From NCBI RefSeq assembly GCF_015706575.1, contig NW_024037057.1, positions 1,321,501-1,385,500 on the forward strand: a DNA stretch of 64,000 nt, given 5' to 3'. Within the stretch, counting starts at the first letter, position 1. Every line of letters starts with the position of its first letter. This DNA comes from Patiria miniata (taxonomy: Eukaryota > Echinodermata > Asteroidea > Valvatida > Asterinidae). Of this stretch, positions 24,901 through 37,525 are shown piece after piece. A program made the position numbers and the translations under genes. The notes beneath the pieces were generated by a model, which saw only the letters and a program-made list of their open reading frames with translations, had not been told where the DNA came from and ran no database searches.

Positions 24901-27900
24901 CAATTATTCAGTCTCATGTCCCGCAGGAAATCTCACAGTCCAAAGGTTACAACGCAGTGATTAAATTTATTTCTTGCAAGTAAGTTACAAGCATTTATCT
25001 TTTTGACTTATTGGCATGACATTACAAAACAATTGTTGACTGCTGTGACGTGGGATATGGCATTGGCAACCCCCTTGCTTCACTTCCGGGGGGTTGGGGG
25101 GGGAGGGGGTTGGCGCTATGTGCCGCTCGGCTGTCAAAAATATCCACGTCACAGCATTCAACAATTGTTCAATGATCCATTGTTTTCTATGGCGTACCGA
25201 AGTGTGACATCATTTAGAACCAGTAAGTGTAGTGCAAACGAATGGAGTACACGAGCGTGTTGGTTCACGGGCTGAATCACGCGCTAATGTCTTTTAGTCC
25301 GTGGGACAAGGCCTTATTTTCGCTCGCCACACGGTCTGGTTCACCGAATTTTATAAAACTTCACAGACATGTAGATTATGGTGTACCATATCGAAAAAAC
25401 TTTCTTCCCCGATCCACAGTTTGTTTGGGAATGAGAAAATCTGGGATAAAAACGCTGAAAATTCTACATGAGAAAAAACATAAGAAACAGCGCCCCCTAT
25501 TGACACAGTCAGAAACCTTTTTCTCACGCAATGGCCGTCCAACTCCGAGTTCGGGCGGTCTGACGCGAGTATCTATTATTGATCTCACGCTCGAACGGCG
25601 GGAACACGACCCACGAACACTGCACTCGGAACAGGATCTCACACCATGCACCGTACATATCCGTCGTTGTTTGCAAGAATGATATACCCGGTCCCGTGTC
25701 AAGAACAATTAAAACCCGCCCAAACTCGGCCAATGAGTTCTTCTTCCTATATATAGTCTAGATGACACTTCTTTCCTATTGTATTCTACATTTTTTTTAT
25801 TTCTCATCGGAATGCAAAAATATTACCTTTAAATACAGTTTTGTCCAACATGAAATGATCACGTTATAAATTTAAGATCGAATGTTAACATTGTTATGTA
25901 TTTAGCTAAACATCGATTTGATGGTTAAACCACAGATCAGAATAATATTTTGTGAACTCTTATCTCAGGGTAACATGTTTTCAAAAATAATAATTATAAG
26001 TGCGTGGCATCTGGTGGAGCATCTGAACTTCTGAAACATCTTTTAAAAAATGTTATGCCTGAAATTTAAAATAGTAATACAAGTTTGATGCAGCCTCCAA
26101 AAAGGAAGCGGGTGGGCCGTTGGGTTATTTGTTGTTTCACGGAATGGACGGAGCAACAACAACAAAATAATGAATCGGTTCTTAAAACAATATTCAGAAT
26201 AATAAACACGGTAAAACGGTTTCGGCTGAAATAAATTGCAGTTGTAATGCTGCCACTCACAGCTTCCAAATAATAGAGGAATATAAATTTATTTTCTCTT
26301 CTTAAAAAAAGTTGCAAACAATTTGATGTGACTTTTGATATGTTATACAACAATTATCTAATCGGCCTGTAATGTATACATGTGCTCATTTAGCTCGTTT
26401 GGTTATTATAAACGAGTAATGCTAATTCAGTACAGATTAAACAAACTTATGTAATCTAAACACCATTCTTCTTGTGTGGGTAACAACAGTACTGCACACG
26501 TTTAAATCCCCCCCCCCCCCCAAAAAAGAATAAATAAATAAATGAATTAAATTAGATTATTTAGGTTTTCCCTGCTATTTAATAACGATTATCATTTGAA
26601 TTCACTGTTTCTAATATTCATATTCGTTCATCAACATCGATTTAGTGCACTTCCAACGTTTAATTTCGTCTTTTGTGTAACAATTAAAAATTCAATTCAA
26701 CATATTCAAAAAAGAAGTATATGTTTTCGTACGGGTATCGATTTCGTCTAGTCTACGCCAAACCTTGTTAGTCAGAAATTAAATTCATCTAATTGATTTA
26801 TATACAACGAATTCGATTTCTGAATGCTGCCATTCGGCAACAGCTTAGACGTATTTGATCTGTAATGATCTTATATGGAACTTGAAAGATGTACCAGTAT
26901 TATCTGGCAAGCGCTCATTGCGTGTGAAAAGGTTTCTGACTGTGTCAATAGAGGGCGCTGTTTCTTATTTTTTTCTCATACAAAATTGTTGGTATTTGTA
27001 TCCCAGATTTTCTCATTCCCAAACAAACTGTGGATCGGGGAACAAAGGTTTTTCGATATGGTACATCATAATCTACATGTCTGGAAAGTTTCATAAAATT
27101 TGGCGGACCAGATCGCGTATCTCGAAAACTAAAGCGTTTTCGGCCTCTCGTCCCACGGACTATTTCACACACATTTTGTGGGCGTGACGTATTCACTTCA
27201 GTACTCCATACACTCAAAGGTAAATGCCATTTACTTCTCTCTCATTACACAAATTGCCAACGTTATATCACAGCAAGCAATCGCTAACAATAGCTTCCTA
27301 GCAGTAATTGGAAGGCATGTTTGTCTAACCTGAACTTGTCTCTGTTCCTCCATCTCTCTCTCTAGTTGCTCCTCTACCTGTCTCTGTTTCCTGTCCTTCT
27401 CTTCTTGCCGACGGCGTTCCTGATCATACATCACAACAAAACAAGTTCAAACTGCCTGATCATAATAAGAAATTGACAGGTTATATCAGGCAATGTCAGA
27501 ACTTCTCTGAACTTTCCTGATTTTTTAGTTACATTTTGGAGGTTTATATTTAAATGCTTTAAGGTTTGTTCTAATGTACAAGCTGTGTTGTTCGCAACTT
27601 CGTCTTCTGTTATGCAAATTTATTTACAGACAAGTTATCTCACACAGAATTTCATCTTGTGATACTGCATCACACCTTTTTCGTATCGCGATTATCAAGT
27701 ATCATGATTACCACTACACCTCTACAAGAAATCTGTCAAAATGCCTGTTTACACGTCATGCAGGTATCTTATGCCACTGAAATCAGCCACTTTAATTATG
27801 CCACAAGTCACAGACTCTTTCCTACATAATACCCCCATACCAGTCACATACCTTTTCTCTGTCTTGTCTGAGAGACTCATGATAAGCTTCATCTTGCTGT

Positions 27901-30900
27901 TGTCTCAGGGTATTAGTTTGTACTCTCTGCTGTCGTTCATGTCTGATACTGACTAGATAAGCCTCAGTCTCTGCCATGACTCGTGTCAAGCGGGCTATCA
28001 GATCCTGGGGCTCAATTGCTCCTTCTATTCTCTGCACAACAGTCATTTTATTCTCCCTCAGTACAATCAGGGCAAGGAAAGGGTACGTGGCTTCTCTTAG
28101 AGCGTGAGACACTGTTGGCAAAGATCAAACATATCAATATCAATCATTTTCATAGCTCCTTTGAGTTTACAAGGTGTTGAAGTTAGCAAACTACTTGTTG
28201 CATGCTATAGAGAGAATTCACAAAAGAACGAATAGGGTTAGTGCCAAATAGGTCATGAGTTTGTGTGGTCTTATAACATCTTGCTGTTTGCTACGAGGGT
28301 AGATGGCACAGATATCGCATGTTACGCGTCAGTGTGAAACATAAATGATGAATTTTCACCCTCTTTTCTGATAAGTTACTCAATCATGTATGATTTGATT
28401 GAAAGAGGATGAATTGCTGAACATGTTAAGGATATGACGTTTACAAGTTTAAACAGGAAACAAAATGAACTCAATTTACAAATTTTCTCAAACGTTTAAA
28501 TGGAACTCAAATTTCAGAAATGGGACCTTGTATTTACGCACTGTACCCTCCAGTTTTATTTTAAAAGAATCCACAATGTTTGTAAATTTATTTAATTTGC
28601 AAAGCATTAGAAACGCCTTTAGTATTTGATCACATTCCAAGAAGTTTAATTGATACTTTCTCTCAATGACCGGCAACTATCTACATTTTGTACAATTGTT
28701 TGCGTTTGATGTTTTCAATACGCCATTGGGCCAAGATCAATGCTTGGATAGATCGAACACCGGCATGGACGGCGTCTCTCTAAGTGCTATTCTGATTAAA
28801 AAACTGAGTTTTCAAACAATTCTGGGTCTGTCCTTTTTCTATATTTTTCTCTTGAACTTTTTCTCTTGAACTTTGAATTTGCAGAAATCATCACTTGGTG
28901 TGTTGTGCAGTAATCAAACCATTGGCTAGCACTTTCATAATGACTTGAAAACCGGCGAGGACAAATAAAAACAGCCTACCTCCCGGGAGCTAAAGCGTAA
29001 TTTAAAATGATATATGTTGATGCATTTGGGGGTGATTGTTTTTCCCCGGGGCTGCACCTTTACAATGGTAAAAAAAAACATGTGCTGCTTCCAGAACAAG
29101 GAAAACAATGACCCAGAATATTTGGTGTTGGCGAGGGTAAAATATAAAATAGTCTTTAGATCTTAGGGCGGGGGCCGCGGGGCATTGACATACATGTATA
29201 CAGGTGCTATATGTACTACAGGAACTTCCACCATTTGCGGATGTAAACCTTTTAATTTGTTTTTGAAGAGTGTTTTTTAGTCTTGTCAGGTTACTTTTTC
29301 CCCAAGGGTGGTGCAGTCGTCAAAAAAGCCCTTGCCGTGTTAAATTTGGTCTAGTGCCATTTTACAATAGTTATCAATTCACAACATTTTCGATATGTTA
29401 TAATTGTACTGCGTTTGTTTGTTTTTTTCAAATACCCATTTATTGCCCTTGATTGGATGGGCCCAGTCAGGACACAAAATAAATGCAAAAAATAGGACGC
29501 TACACATGTTGTGGATCCTATACACCGCACATTGTGCCCGGATGTGCTGTCAAATCTTGCAGGTTTCTGAGGTCAACTTACATGCTCTATTGCTACAGTG
29601 CACCAGGTACCTGCCAGTAGACGCAAAATAATAGCTTGTTCTTAGCACTATACATCTGAGAACAAGCACACGCCCATCATGTACCCAGCACATAGAGCTT
29701 TGTCTAGTGATCACACAGCATCATTTACTGCTCATGCACAGAATTCATTTAACATACCTCTGTATCCCTCTGGGGTATTAGTGGATGCAGCCCAGAATAG
29801 CATTCTAGTGTTGATAAACTCAGTCACTTCATTATTGCATAGCGTCTCTCTACAATGTGAGTAAAACACACAACAATCAATGCATGATCCTGTACATGTA
29901 CGAGCTGGCTCATATGTCAGGCGTTCTGGCAAAATAAGACAGAACTGGGCAGGGGTCGAAACAAGGATTTGTGAGTATTAGGAACTTAGAGAATAAAATT
30001 TTCCCTACAGTACTGTTTGTTGCACTTCAATTGGATATTTGACAACTTATGGCTGTTTATAAAGTTTGCATTTATCGACATGTCAAAAAAAGGGGAATAC
30101 TTAGAAAAGGGCCTTGAAAGTTCCAAGTTTTGTATTCGTGAAAATGAAAGATGCCAATTGTTTTTCCTTGAAAACTCATTTATTCAACTATTTGTATACC
30201 ATGATGGATATGGGGAATGATGATGATGATGATGATGTAGTAGACTTTTCAAAGATTGCAAATACCAAAAAATCTGAAAATTGAAGAAAAAAAAAATCAC
30301 CCCCATTTGGTTTTCTGCATTTTTCTCCACTACTGCCTGTGCCTAGTTCCATCTGATTCTGCCAGAATGCCTCACATATGTGCGCATGATCAATCACAAA
30401 TTCTGTGGACATAACCATTTAGTACATCTCTGTGGCGCCTGTTACCTGAGTCATATTTTCCTACATCTTACATGAACATTGTACATATGTTGCTTCAAGA
30501 GCAACTGCCACATTATATCTGCGAATACAGGAAACCTTCTGTTCAACCTCTTATGTGTAAGTACAGTGTATGTTTTTGAATGTGGTACTCATTTATTTAT
30601 TAATTAATACTTTTTCTTGGACAGGCCACTAGCTGATCATCAACAGCCTGGATACATCATGTTTCCACTCACCTACAGAATACAGGTGTATCTTCATGGT
30701 TATCTCCATGCAAGTACACCAGAAGGAACTTCAATTCTCCCTTAGCATCAGTCAAAGCCTATAATCACAACACACAAGACACAAGCTCATCAATACGTAG
30801 TGGTCCCTTTACTAAAAATCAGATGTACCTGAACATATTTCTGTGCTTGTACTCAAACATCAAACATGCAGCTTAGGAAAAGGCCAATTATGTGCAATAG

Positions 30901-33900
30901 TGGCAGTGTAGGAAGACTTTCAAGAAAATGAGCAATAATACATCCATAAATAAGTGAAAATATGGAAAAATTGCAGGACGATAAATAATCAATAGGAAAA
31001 GGAGGAAGCAAAGACTGTCACTTTTTGAACTTAAGTCTTTCGTTGAGACCACACATGATGGATGTCATCGGGTAACAGACATAATTGTCATCAATCAACA
31101 ACTTGGAAAATCACAAGTAGGGTAATTAATGAGACACATTCTGCTACAGAACATACCAGTCAAAGAAAACCTGTCAAAAATCTTGTTGAACTGATTACCT
31201 CTAAGTAGTTCATTGCGTTGACAGTACTGTATGTACACAATGCTTGTATTTACCTGAGTGTAAGTTCCTTGATAGAAGGTAGGATGGTCACGTCCATACT
31301 GCTCATTAAACTTGTCTATAAATGCAAGCACATCCCCAACAGGATCTGTGACTATTCGTCTTGGATCAGGCCGAAAGAATCGAAGTACCCACTGCAGTAT
31401 ATCCCAGAGCGTGAAGGTTACAAAGCGAAATGGGAAGAGTATGGCCCAGTAGCCCCACTGGAGTAGAGAGGGACGTTGATGAGCTCGCTGTACTGTGTAA
31501 ATCCTGAGAGACAATCACAAAGGTATTAACTATATCATTAGCAAACAGACAAGTGAGCTTAACCCTAACAACCCTGAGCCCATCAAGCTCCAACAGCGGG
31601 TTTTGCTTGATTTTGGCAGGGTTGGTACCGAACACTGGCAAGTTGGTGTTGGACTTTGATTGACTGGGTACCAAAGGCCCAGGGAGACCCTGTTGAATTT
31701 TGTGAGGTTTGGGGCAGAAGGGCATGAGATTTGTGAACACGTTGGAGTTCACTGGCATTTCTTCGTGGGTATGCTCACCCACGGTCCTCAGCACAGCTTG
31801 TGGTCAAATGTGCATGTACATATTGCTTTATTTTGTTGGGTTTGGTACCATCCCTATCCAATCACTCGACAATGCATAGGCCCATCCATACCAAGTCAAT
31901 CATACTCCAACAGTTGGAGTTTGGCAGGTTTAGTACTGTTCCCCGTACAAGGCCTGTTGGAGTTTGGCAGTTTTGGTACCAGTGCTTACAGACCTGTATG
32001 CAGCTGTTGAAATTTGTTAGGTTTGGTATACTTTCTAGTGCAAGAGCCTAGGGGGTTAGGGTTAAAGAGGTAAGAGTGCTATCTGTATCGTTGTTGCCAT
32101 TTAAAGACAACTTGGTCAGTCATGCAAGTAATTTCCAATCACAAACAAGGTTTCACAAATAAATGTATTTCCTGGTTAAAGGTAGAGTCCATCATTTGCA
32201 GCCATTCGAAAAGTAACTGGCGTAATTATTGTTGAAAAACTAACTTGGTTGAAAGATAGTAAGGAGACTAAACTCCCTGTGAAATTATTCTTTCTGGGAA
32301 GCTGTCATTTTGAAGTAATCAACGAAAGAAGGCATTTCCAACGGTGATTCTTAAGAAGCACCGTAGGAAAATTTAAATTAGTAGTTCGTTTTGTTATTCA
32401 GCGCAGCGCGCACAAGTATTCGAACGACGCACACGCGCGCGCGGTTGTTATAATTCGTCGGATCAGTGCGCGACGTCGCGTATAGTTGCAATTCAAAACA
32501 ATTCAAAACATGATTCAGTAACTTTTGATTTGAAATTGAGATCTTAGAATGCTGTTTTTCTCGGAATGAACAGCTGAAGCTTAGCTGAAACTTCATCAGG
32601 TTAGTTGCTCAGTATCCTTCATTAGATTTTGAACTCTTTTGTTGCTTCAAACGAACAAAATGCACAAATTACAAATGATGGACTCTACCTTTAACTCCTG
32701 AGGCAACTGTGCTAACTTTCCCAACTCCTTCACCATATGCCATTTGCACACGTCTCTCTGTTTAAATTCCTGGGTGCATCAAACTCCATGTAAAATGTTT
32801 CCTAAATGTCAAATGCATTCTAAATCCCGATGGATTTTGATGGAATTGGTCCAGTTCCTAGTAAAAGACGCTAGGGAGTTAGGGTTAAAATTGGACAATG
32901 GTCTTATTGCACCTAAGCATTGTGGAATTAACACAGTCATAGAAATCAGCTGTGGGACACAGTGGTCAGGCAAAACAAGTGAAAACGGATCCAATTTATT
33001 TGAGAGTATCCTCATATTTAACCAAACCAATGGTGTGTTCTGACCTAGTTCTGACCTATATTTACAAGAACAATACCCAGTGTCCCTGTCTGTACATTTT
33101 ATCTGGGAAATTATCTATGAGCTGTGCAGCCTTGACTACAAAACAAGTACATGTATGGATTGTCAGATACGACCACTGAGGATATAGATGACAAACCTTT
33201 GGTCACTGGAGTGAGTATTGACCTCTGGGGGTGGGGGTTCAATTCTGCTGCTTGGTGTATCAAACACAGTAGGTCTGCCTTCAGATACGTTCAATGTGTC
33301 CTGTACAGCAGTCTGATGGGGAAAAAAAAACCAGTCACACATCTTGGAATCACTCTACCCAGGCTGCTGCTCTCACACTACATGTTTCTTGGCCACAGGC
33401 ATTTCATCACATTAAACCCAGGTATTAGCATTTCAGAAGCTTTTGTATGAGGACCTGATGAACCCATTGGTTGTGTACACCCTCAGGGCCAATGACACCC
33501 TTAGCTTTGCCTGGGTGCCATTTGAACCCCTTGGGAATTCATACAAAATGCCATGGACAACATCACAGCAGAAGCGACTGTATAATGTACATACACATAT
33601 ATAAAGCCACTGCTTTTAAAATCAATGATAATTTCAGTCATACCTCAATGTTCCAATTGTGTCTTTGTAAGATGGAGCGGCATTCATCAGTGTCTTCATT
33701 ACCTGTCAGATCCTGAACAATGTCAAAGACACTATATGTTACACACAGTAGTAATAGTAGGTAGTGGTCAGCACATTTGCTAATATTGTGCGGCGTTCTG
33801 GCAAAATGAGACAGAACTGGGCAGAGGCCGTAATGAGGGTTTGCGGGTATTAGGAAAGAAAATAAAATTCTACTTACTATACTGTTGCACTTCAATTGGA

Positions 33901-36900
33901 CATTCCCCTGAAAAGTAATGGCTGTTTAACCCTAACCCTGCTAAATCCAACAGGATCCAACTATTTTACATTCCCGTTGGGTCCTGTTGGATTGAGCAGT
34001 AAGCCCCTTGTATCTTTTCCTGTTGCCATCTGTTGGATTCAGCAGGCAACTGAAAACATTAAGGATCGGATTCTGTTGGGTTCTGATAGTAACGCCAAGT
34101 TGGACCATATACATCGCGTACACTACACGTGTGCAGCCCGATTTCGAAAATCATATGACGCTTGCACAGCAATGTTGTAGTACTCGTACTCGGTACTCGT
34201 ACTCTACTACTCAAGTACTTTTGTTAGAGTACTCGTATTCGTACTCGTACTCGAAATGACGAAATTGTACTCGATCATCAAGGTTCTTGTACTCGAATAG
34301 CAGTACTCGGAAAAATATGGTATAGCTTGACTTGCCACGGCCTTATTTTATCGATACTTTCAGTTTGAAATGATTGATTGGCTTGCAGAGAAATCGAAGT
34401 TTTGTGACGTTCCTCTGCACACATCCTGAGAAACACAATTAACAGCTAGCCGTGAGTGGGTCTGTATATCGGTCTGACTGGGCCTGGGCAAATAACGCAG
34501 AATGACCCATTTGCTGTATGTGGGCACAATGACCAATCATGTAGGTGAAACGCTAAGGTGTTCCTCAAAATAGTCGTTGGATTAACTTGGGTGATTGGAG
34601 AAAGGCCGTTTTCCGAACCCCGGTTTTGGCTCCCTATCCGGTTTGGAAAACGGCCCCTAGTCTGGTTCCGGCATCAGGCCTACAGATATAAACACAGGCC
34701 TAGGATCAGGGAAGCAGATTATATGCATAGTACACATATTACCACGAATCTGCCACGCTGAACGTTGTACCGTCCATGTTCGCTTGTCAAAAATTGTCAG
34801 CCTGTGAAGAATTTGTAACACTTTTGTGCCCAAGTTGTAGTTTGTTTGTGACGAAAATCACGAATGTCGTCTGTATACAAGTACTCGTACTCCTACTCAT
34901 ACTCGGAAGTACAGGTACTCAAGCTACAATGTAGGTCATGACACTCTAGCCCCATAAATGTGGCCAATTTACTGGACTACCTCTGTAAATAAAGACCACA
35001 CTTTGGAACATGCACCCGAAAATGTAGAAAACTTTGTCAAGTTTTGATTTTCATATTTAGACTTTGTTTGTTCATGTAGTTTACTTATGCTTTAGAAGCA
35101 CACTCACCCTCTTATAGCGATAGAAAGAAGTTCGGCATTTTTCAGACATGTATTTGTTTGTGTAATTTCGTGTAATTTCGTTCTTATTTCTACGCTATTT
35201 CTAGAAATGACGTACTTTCACTGGGATCGTATCCTTTGATGCATGAACTTTAACCAGCAGGCGAAAAAATGTGGAAAGGCTTTACCGGGAATTAAGGAAA
35301 AAAGTGAAGAAAAAAAATCTGCTTTTTACAGCTAATTGTTAACTACAAATGTAGGCGGATGCTTCTGGGCCAGCAGAAGTTGAAAACATGACCATACAGT
35401 GACCTTTTTTGATGTCCCACTGCCATAGATAATACTTTGCAGTTTCTACAGGGGTGTAAAATTTAAGGTGCAACCAAAAAGACACGTTTCTCATATTATT
35501 TTTTGTTGTTGTTGTAACTATTACAATCTGACATCTTGACAGTTGTCTCTGTTGATTGGGATGATCAAAATAACAATATAAAAGTGGGATCTATGTTAAA
35601 TAGGTTCTTGTTCTTCCTTACAAGTGCAGACTTCATGGCTGAAGATAGTCGCACTGCCAGAAACACCGGGGCGAACCCCTTCTCTTAGCGATAAGTGTAC
35701 TGGGTTCTTTGCATTATAGAACACACGGGACCTACGGCTTTACGTCCCATCCAAAGGACGAAGCAATAATGGTTAAGTGCCTTGCTTAAGGGCACAAGTG
35801 TCCGCACGGGCTCGACCCCCACGCCACTTTTGCCTCTGAAACACCAGAGCATGAGTCCGGTGTTCTTAACCACTAGGCCATGACACTCCACTCCAGGTAA
35901 ATATGAATAAAATGTATTAATGTAAATATGTAATTATAGGCCTTTGTATAAATTAACAATTACATTGTGTAGACCTATCAACCATTATGTTGAAATTAAT
36001 CTTGAAATTATGAAAAGTGTATTGGCATTTGAAAAAAAAGAAATGAAAAAGAAACAAAATGTTTGAAAAGCTCAAGGAAATATGTTTTCCTGAAACCAAG
36101 GAGTCTAACTCATTTATAAAAAAAAATGTTAATGAGTTACATGGCCCGGACACGACAGCAATGATTTTCCATGAAGCGTTCACCGCGCGCGCGCATTGGG
36201 CAGAGATTTTTCTACAACTCCAAAAATGCACACTTTGGAATTCCCCACTTGTCGCCACAAATAAAGAGATTTCGTTTTGTTAATCGGTACGCTGGAGAAT
36301 CATAAGCCAACAATAAGTTTTGTTGAGGAAAAGAGTGGTTGCTTTGCTATTTTAAGCAGTACTTGGTTGTCAAGCCTTGGAAAGATTCCCATATCTGGCC
36401 ATCACTAATTTTTCCCTTCAGTGACCTAGTATCAGCCATTAATTGTCAGCCATCAAAAAGTGATAAGGCCAACAAAAAAAAAAGGTTTCTGATATGGAGC
36501 TTGCCCAAAAAGTGGTGCGGCGACGCGGCTTTTTTTTTACCTGATTTTTTTGCTTCAAATGTCGGCTGATGACTGCAAATGGTGCCCGACTAAACTTAGT
36601 GCAAATATATGGGAGTCCAGAGAGGCCACATAAAGCTTATTCTCGACCATAACCCCATCTAAAAACACGTTAAAATTGTGCAGCAGCAGGATTCCAGTCA
36701 AACCAGTGAGTTTGGCGGTTTTAAGACATCATCTTTCATTGAAAAAAATACTTTTTCATTTTGCCGACGCGCATGGCTACGGCGACGCGCGCACATACCA
36801 GAAACCGGAGACTTTTTTTTGTTGGCCTAATAGGCTATGTCCTTAAAAGTCAAAATCAGGAGGGAAAATAATAAAGTATTTACTGAGAAAACACGTAGAA

Positions 36901-37525
36901 ATTTTCTGACCAGTCTCATACTTAGTCATAGGATTTGTGCACAGGGTGACAAGTGATGGCCAGATATGGGAATCTTTCCAAGCCTTATCTGCGCAGAAAT
37001 AGGAGGATCCAGGAAATGCAAACGTGTGCAAAACAAACATGACAAACCTGGTCCTGATCCTGGGAATGACACAAAAAATAGGCGTCTGAAAAATGCCGAA
37101 CTTCTTTTCTAAATTTCTGTCGATATAGGACTCTTAAGAGGGTGAGTGTGCTTCTAAAGCATAAATAAACTATAAACAAAGTCTGAATATGAAAATCAAA
37201 ACTAAAGTTCTACATGTTCGGGTACATGTTCCAAGTGTAGCTTTTATTTACGGAGGTCATGGAGGTCATGGAGGTAGAGGCTTAGTCCAGGAAATTGGCC
37301 ACAAATTAAGGGGCTAATAAGTAATATGACACTCAATCAAAAAAGTATTTTCTGTAACTGTAAGCAACGACGATTATTTTGTTAATAAGAAATATGCATG
37401 TTTATTCTATGATTTCTCCAGACGAAAATTACCTGAAACTGGATGAGTTTTTCAGTCTGCTCTGTGGTAATTTCTGCATCTGACGCGTTTGGATCTTCCT
37501 GGTTGTTTCCATTGTACTCCGCCAT
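21924..37525 (-). CDS. FAF2: FAS-associated factor 2 (UBXD8), complete
   Basis: Exons in gene order: 37525-37433, 33712-33644, 33312-33197, 31503-31254, 30758-30673, 29849-29758, 28111-27852, 27419-27330, 23049-22906, 22103-21924 (stop TAA). Phases agree throughout and give 459 aa, close to the human 445. The start is MAEYNGNNQEDPN. A UBA domain follows at about 22-60 (TEQTEKLIQFQ, then HNWNIE). A hydrophobic hairpin segment lies at about 106-135 (LLQWGYWAILFPFRF), then the UAS thioredoxin-like domain (FYQGTYTQ, FLLVYLHGDNHED, NTRMLFWAASTNTPEGYR). A charged coiled coil (about 285-365) leads to a C-terminal UBX domain with the NYPRRVLPC turn. In other animals FAF2 sits in ER and lipid-droplet membranes and recruits p97/VCP for ER-associated degradation. 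Confidence 0.96.
22612..22702 (-). repeat. tRNA-derived SINE copy in FAF2 intron
   Basis: The - strand has an A-box-like TGGTCGAGTGG and a B-box-like GAGTTCGAGTCCC with tRNA spacing, then a TTTTTTCCAACTTTC tail like that of the 16.4-kb copy. The acceptor stem pairs poorly. Confidence 0.6.
23400..24345. repeat. 27-nt minisatellite, about 35 copies, in FAF2 intron
   Basis: The unit is GGAATCAATTGTTATACCAT followed by GGTATAA. It contains the palindromes CAATTG and ATACCATGGTAT. Variants are mainly ATAA/ATAG/AAAA at the end and T/A in GTTATACC. Because 27 is a multiple of 3 and the unit lacks stops in some frames, both strands appear open for more than 260 codons (nonapeptides GIRNQLLYH and HGITIDSLY). 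It lies between FAF2 exons 8 and 9, so the open frames are presumed fortuitous. Confidence 0.95.
25228..27215. mobile_element. element with about 300-bp terminal inverted arms, FAF2 intron
   Basis: 25228-25540 is inverted at 26915-27215. Shared strings include AATGGAGTAC/GTACTCCAT, GATCCACAGTTTGTTTGGGA and AGGGGGCGCTGTTTCTTA-like sequence. The arms are diverged (roughly 80% by eye). The 1.4-kb interior has no transposase ORF. Ends and target duplication are not resolved. Confidence 0.65.
29925..30060. repeat. intronic repeat, copy A (copy B at 33788-33930)
   Basis: GGCGTTCTGGCAAAAT, AGACAGAACTGGGCAG, GTATTAGGAA, TTGCACTTCAATTGGA and ATGGCTGTTTA occur in the same order at about 33788-33930. 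This is a direct duplication of about 140 bp in two FAF2 introns. Confidence 0.75.
31563..32061. mobile_element. piggyBac-like MITE, 499 bp, FAF2 intron
   Basis: CCCTAAC and GTTAGGG termini are flanked on both sides by TTAA (31559-31562 and 32062-32065), the target and terminal style of piggyBac elements. Just inside lie several direct and inverted copies of a CCAACAG/CTGTTGGAGTTTGG motif. No ORF. It lies 56 bp upstream, in gene order, of FAF2 exon 4 (31503-31254). Confidence 0.8.
32180..32690. mobile_element. TTAA-flanked MITE, 511 bp, FAF2 intron
   Basis: AGGTAGAGTCCATCATTTG and its exact inverse are the termini, flanked by TTAA at 32176-32179 and 32691-32694. The TTAA target suggests a piggyBac-type transposase. 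No ORF is present. Confidence 0.85.
33788..33930. repeat. intronic repeat, copy B
   Basis: Direct copy of the repeat at 29925-30060. It ends next to a TTAACCCTAACCC motif like the end of the piggyBac-like element at 31563, so both copies may be parts of a larger mobile element. Confidence 0.7.
34170..34932. mobile_element. hAT-like element with TACTCG subterminal repeats
   Basis: The left end CAATGTTGTAG is followed by runs of TACTCG (34180-34300). The right side has inverted TACTCG runs (34876-34920) before CTACAATGTAG. The layout matches the 5263-7554 element, whose arms are GAGACC runs. I found no exact 8-bp duplication, so the boundaries are approximate. Confidence 0.55.
35640..35890 (-). 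repeat. SINE with tRNA head and conserved-looking core
   Basis: The - strand begins with an A box (TGGCCTAGTGG) and a B-box-like GGGGTCGAGCCC, then ATTGCTTCGTCCTTTGGATG and GGGACGTAAAGCCG, a core I associate with widespread metazoan SINEs. The exact family is not named here. It is inserted within the 34947-37316 element. Confidence 0.6.
36373..36985. mobile_element. inner inverted-repeat element
   Basis: AGCCTTGGAAAGATTCCCAT at 36373 is mirrored at 36985. Further inside, GGCCAACAAAAAAAAAAGG (36462-36485) is mirrored by the CCGGAGACTTTTTTTTGTTGGCC-like tract (about 36805-36827). It is nested in the larger 34947-37316 element, off its centre. Confidence 0.65.

Larger units (their letters stand above)
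34947..37316. mobile_element. 2.4-kb element with about 220-bp terminal inverted repeats
   Basis: TAGCCCC at the left pairs with GGGGCTA at the right. The arms (34947-35165 and 37085-37316) share AATTGGCC, GGAACATG, ATTTTCATATT and AGAAGCACACTCACCCTCTT in inverse order. No transposase was recognised inside. Related arm sequence recurs near 56765-56830 and 59275-59330, so it is a family. It lies in FAF2 intron 1. Confidence 0.75.

Noticed and set aside
36059..36283. 74-codon open frame
   Set aside because: It lies within the 2.4-kb inverted-repeat element in a FAF2 intron and shows no transposase or other family motif.
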